Below are positions 6,819 through 9,028 of a stretch of DNA of 9,028 nt, piece by piece. The notes under the pieces are model-generated. The model saw only the letters and a list, made by a program, of their open reading frames with translations, did not search any database and was not told where the DNA came from. Position 1 is the first letter of the stretch. Every line of letters begins with the position of its first letter. Origin of the DNA: Alphaproteobacteria bacterium (GTDB taxonomy: Bacteria; Pseudomonadota; Alphaproteobacteria; Micavibrionales; CSBR16-224); contig SBHI01000042.1 in assembly GCA_006226225.1 (NCBI GenBank), positions 1 to 9,028 of the forward strand, written 5' to 3'. The translations under genes were made by a program, and so were the position numbers.

Positions 6819-7946
6819 ATGAGCGCCCCCAAAAAAAACGTGAAAAAGAAAACGCCCGCAAAGAAAACGGTGAAAAAGACATCCGGCAAAAAGACGCAGC
6901 CGGAAAAAAAGCCCGTAAAAAATGACAAACCGATGACGCCAAAGCAAAAAGAAGCGGCGTATCGCAAATTGTTACGCGGTATTGACGGGCTGTCACTCAT
7001 GAAAGCGCTGCGCGAGAATACCGAATTGGGACATACCGAAAATGTCCGCCTGATGGTTGACGAATGCTATTTAAAAAACCAGAAGCCGCAAAAAGGGAAA
7101 AAGAAAAAGCAGGACGGTTCGACAGGACGGTTGTGGAAAGACGCAATTGACTGGACGTTGCCGACAGCTGCGGCGAACGGGCAGCTTGAAATTGCAAAAA
7201 TCCTGCTGGAGGCTGGCGCCGATGTCGGCACAATGGAAAACAATGCGCTGCATATGGCTGTTTTAAAAGGCCAGTCCGACATTGTTGATCTGTTGCTGGA
7301 ACATGGTGCTGACCCGCGTTCGGAGAATGACCAGCCTTTGCGCTTTGCCGCCACGGAAGGCCGTGCGGAAATCGCTGAAAAACTGATTGCCGCAGGCGCG
7401 GATGTACATGTCAAAAATGACGATCCTCTGCGTTGGGCTGCGGCCAAGGGTCATACGGATACCGTGAAGGTGTTTCTGGCTGCCGGTGCGGATGTGCATG
7501 CCGATAATGAAGGCGCGCTGCGCCGTGCTGCCGGTGCAGGGCATGCCGAGACAGTAAAAACACTGCTGGAGGCCGGGGCGGATATTGAGAAAGCATTGGA
7601 ACATGCGGTGTTGCGTGATGAAAAATTCGCCGTTGCAGCGTTAAAAATGCGCACGCATGATGGTTGGACGGTGATTGATGATTTTACCGTCGCGCATAGT
7701 ACGGGCAATGGCGAGAAAATGCCGTCACTGACGACTGTTTTCAGTTTCTTTGCCAATGAAGTCGCCATTACAGCAAGCACACCGGAACAACCCGTACCAA
7801 GCGCACCAACATTGCAAAAATTCAATGACTACGCAGACAAACCGAAACTGGAAGAAGCGGAAAAAATCTTTGAAGCTCACCGCAACAAACGCTGGGAAGC
7901 AAAGAAAGCCGCTGATGCCGCAAAACGTACGACACTGAAAAAATGA
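6819..7946 (+). CDS. Ankyrin-repeat protein with lysine-rich N-terminal tail
   Basis: Probable protein-binding scaffold of unknown role. From the ATG at 6819 it has 375 residues. Residues 1-45 are a low-complexity Lys/Pro/Ala/Thr tail resembling histone H1-like tails, so nucleic-acid binding is possible. A second lysine cluster (PQKGKKKKQ) lies near residue 90. Five ankyrin repeats follow (about 105-260). Their GAD turns begin at nt 7212, 7302, 7392, 7482 and 7572, an exact 90-bp period, so each repeat is 30 residues and lacks three residues of the usual 33-residue hairpin. PLRFAA, PLRWAA and ALRRAA open the middle repeats. Residues about 262-340 form a non-ankyrin region (GWTVIDDFTVAH, LTTVFSFFANEVAI) that I do not recognise. 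The end is a charged helix (EEAEKIFEAHRNKRWEAKK). There is no signal peptide, so it is probably cytoplasmic unless exported by a specialised system. Its stop overlaps the start of the nucleotidyltransferase gene by ATGA. Confidence 0.85.
   Translation: MSAPKKNVKKKTPAKKTVKKTSGKKTQPEKKPVKNDKPMTPKQKEAAYRKLLRGIDGLSLMKALRENTELGHTENVRLMVDECYLKNQKPQKGKKKKQDGSTGRLWKDAIDWTLPTAAANGQLEIAKILLEAGADVGTMENNALHMAVLKGQSDIVDLLLEHGADPRSENDQPLRFAATEGRAEIAEKLIAAGADVHVKNDDPLRWAAAKGHTDTVKVFLAAGADVHADNEGALRRAAGAGHAETVKTLLEAGADIEKALEHAVLRDEKFAVAALKMRTHDGWTVIDDFTVAHSTGNGEKMPSLTTVFSFFANEVAITASTPEQPVPSAPTLQKFNDYADKPKLEEAEKIFEAHRNKRWEAKKAADAAKRTTLKK
7212..7583 (+). repeat. Five-unit 90-bp coding periodicity (ankyrin repeats)
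   Basis: A 12-base segment coding for AGAD or HGAD recurs at 7212, 7302, 7392, 7482 and 7572 with no drift. Units three and four are the most alike (GCAGGCGCGGATGTACATG against GCCGGTGCGGATGTGCATG), consistent with recent duplication within the gene. Confidence 0.85.
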
Positions 7947-8695
7947 CGGCAGCAAAACCCGGTTTTGAAACTGCGGCACTGGCGGCGCTGGAAGAACATT
8001 ATCCGGACTGTCTTTGCGCCTTTGCTGCGGGCTCGGTTCTACGCGGTGAAGCTACCGAAAAATCCGATATTGATATGGTTGTCCTCTACGGGGATAATTT
8101 CACCGATATTCACCGCTTTTCTGCCGTGGTCGCGGGCTGGCCGGTGGAGTTTTTCGTTCATAACGCGCAGGCGCAGGATTATTTTATGGATCGCGACCGT
8201 CAGCGCGGCATGTGCGTGATGATGGATATGATTGTAAATGGGCGCATACTGCCGGAAAATGCACCTCTGGCTCTGGCACAGCGCGCTAAAGCAGAAAAAC
8301 TGATCGCCGCAGGCCCTGACCCATTGACGGAAACGGAAATTGAAGACCGCCGCTATTTTATCACTGATACGCTGGATGATCTGGATGTTTCTAAACCCGC
8401 GCTGGATATGTATGGCACATTGGCGAATCTTTATAACCAGCTGGGCGATTTTTACTTGCGGGCGCAAGGAAAATGGTCAGGGCATGGCAAAGCGCTGGGG
8501 CGGATTCTGCGCCGTGAAAATGCCGTTCTGGCAGCGGAATTTGAACGGGCTTTTGCGGCGGCATATAAGCAAGATTATGCACCCGTTATTACATTAGGTG
8601 AAAAACTTTTATCTCCCTATGGCGGGCGCTGTTTTGCCGGTTTGAAACGTGCTGCATCGGGGGATTGGCGCAGCTTCGGCCAGTCGTCGGGTTAA
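7943..8695 (+). CDS. Nucleotidyltransferase-fold protein
   Basis: A 250-residue cytoplasmic protein of the DNA polymerase beta-like nucleotidyltransferase superfamily, expected to transfer a nucleotide monophosphate to a small molecule, protein or RNA. Gly30-Ser31 and Ser41-Asp42-Ile-Asp44 form the GS...DxD active site (AAGSVLRGEATEKSDIDMVV). Glu69 in WPVEFFVHN is a plausible third metal-binding carboxylate. The C-terminal half is helical with RAQGKWSGHGKALGRIL (near residues 173-189), resembling the helical substrate domain of antibiotic-type nucleotidyltransferases more than a HEPN toxin. It is too long for a minimal MNT antitoxin, so resistance-type or protein-modifying activity is possible but unproven. 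There is no Shine-Dalgarno site. The ATG overlaps the ankyrin stop as ATGA, so translation is likely coupled and the two proteins probably work together. The active-site residues look intact. Confidence 0.8.
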   Translation: MTAAKPGFETAALAALEEHYPDCLCAFAAGSVLRGEATEKSDIDMVVLYGDNFTDIHRFSAVVAGWPVEFFVHNAQAQDYFMDRDRQRGMCVMMDMIVNGRILPENAPLALAQRAKAEKLIAAGPDPLTETEIEDRRYFITDTLDDLDVSKPALDMYGTLANLYNQLGDFYLRAQGKWSGHGKALGRILRRENAVLAAEFERAFAAAYKQDYAPVITLGEKLLSPYGGRCFAGLKRAASGDWRSFGQSSG

Positions 8696-8706
8696 AGCAC
8701 GCTCCC

Positions 8707-8734
8707 TAGACAAATTTCTCCATATCTTTACAAT
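8707..8734 (+). promoter_or_regulatory. Sigma70 promoter of the downstream small membrane protein
   Basis: TAGACA (8707-8712, 5 of 6 to consensus), a 16-bp spacer and TACAAT (8729-8734, 5 of 6). Predicted transcription start is near 8741, about 30 nt before the ATG at 8771. This suggests the last gene is a separate transcription unit. I see no hairpin terminator in the 75-bp gap between the genes. Confidence 0.5.
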
Positions 8735-8757
8735 GAAACGCACTGCCGGATCAGCCT

Positions 8758-8764
8758 GAGGAGG
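8758..8764 (+). promoter_or_regulatory. Strong ribosome binding site
   Basis: GAGGAGG, 6 nt before the ATG at 8771. This is the best Shine-Dalgarno match in the window and predicts efficient translation of the downstream gene. Confidence 0.75.
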
Positions 8765-8770
8765 AAAAAC

Positions 8771-9028
8771 ATGCACGGCTTTGCCGTCGTTATAGCGGTT
8801 TTTATTATATCTCTACTGGCCTTCCCGAAATACCGTCTTCACATTATCGGAGGATCGGTGCTGATCGGGCTGCTGCTGTATTTCACAACAGATAGCGATA
8901 TTCGCGAACAGCGCACAGCCTTTAAGCAGATTAAGCAGGCCGAAGTCGCGGTTTTTGACGCGCTGCTGGAGTGGAATGGAAAAGAATCGGCTTTTCAGGG
9001 ACGTGTCCGTAATTCTTCGCGCCATAAT
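8771..9028 (+). CDS. Small membrane protein, 3' end outside window
   Basis: An open frame of 86 codons from ATG at 8771 running off the right edge without a stop. It starts MHGFAVVIAVFIISLLAF, a hydrophobic helix, then KYRLH, a second hydrophobic helix (about residues 25-41), then a soluble stretch from about residue 43 (TTDSDIREQRTAFKQIKQAE). The visible end, FQGRVRNSSR, resembles the G-x-V-x-N-x-S turn of FxLyD-like beta domains found on the outer face of membrane proteins, so the missing part may be such a domain; this is inference from few residues. No function can be assigned. The start is supported by an excellent ribosome site and a plausible promoter. It is separated from the nucleotidyltransferase gene by 75 bp. 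Confidence 0.7.
   Translation, partial: MHGFAVVIAVFIISLLAFPKYRLHIIGGSVLIGLLLYFTTDSDIREQRTAFKQIKQAEVAVFDALLEWNGKESAFQGRVRNSSRHN

Noticed and set aside
7943..8695. MNT/HEPN toxin-antitoxin pair
   Set aside because: The nucleotidyltransferase is longer than minimal MNT antitoxins, its partner has no HEPN RxxxxH motif, and ankyrin repeats are not a HEPN fold.
1..9028. CRISPR array, tRNA, insertion sequence or prophage
   Set aside because: I saw no spaced short repeats, no cloverleaf candidates, no transposase or integrase-like proteins and no terminal inverted repeats.

Overview
The window looks like ordinary chromosomal sequence from a Gram-negative bacterium, most likely an alphaproteobacterium. 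The best taxonomic clue is an Atm1/HMT1-class ABC exporter, a family typical of alphaproteobacteria and mitochondria. Base composition looks fairly even (about half G+C by eye), genes are closely packed, and there are Shine-Dalgarno sites and sigma70-like promoters. I see no tRNA, rRNA, CRISPR array, insertion sequence or prophage gene. A species-level call is not possible from the sequence alone.

Layout, left to right. (1) Positions 1-1662, plus strand: the 3' part of a uup-type ABC-F ATPase whose first ~80 codons lie outside the window. (2) Positions 1667-3448, minus strand: a complete Atm1-type half-transporter, facing uup tail to tail with only 4 bp between the stop codons. (3) Positions 3505-4857, minus strand: a secreted or membrane-anchored HExxH metallopeptidase-like protein, upstream of atm1 and probably co-transcribed with it. 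(4) Positions 4858-5039: an AT-rich divergent promoter region. (5) Positions 5040-6728, plus strand: a Na+/phosphate cotransporter family protein with a PhoU-like cytoplasmic tail. (6) Positions 6819-7946 and 7943-8695, plus strand: a lysine-tailed ankyrin-repeat protein coupled by an ATGA overlap to a nucleotidyltransferase, behind a near-consensus promoter. (7) Positions 8771-9028, plus strand: the start of a small membrane protein that runs off the right edge.

The housekeeping half of the window (uup, atm1, phosphate transporter) is readily recognised. The less familiar parts are the HExxH protein next to atm1 and the ankyrin/nucleotidyltransferase pair. The ankyrin gene has five signature segments at an exact 90-bp period. 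These are 30-residue repeats rather than the usual 33, a form I associate with ankyrin proteins of amoebal giant viruses. This pair is the best candidate here for an undescribed functional module, but its function cannot be read from the sequence.
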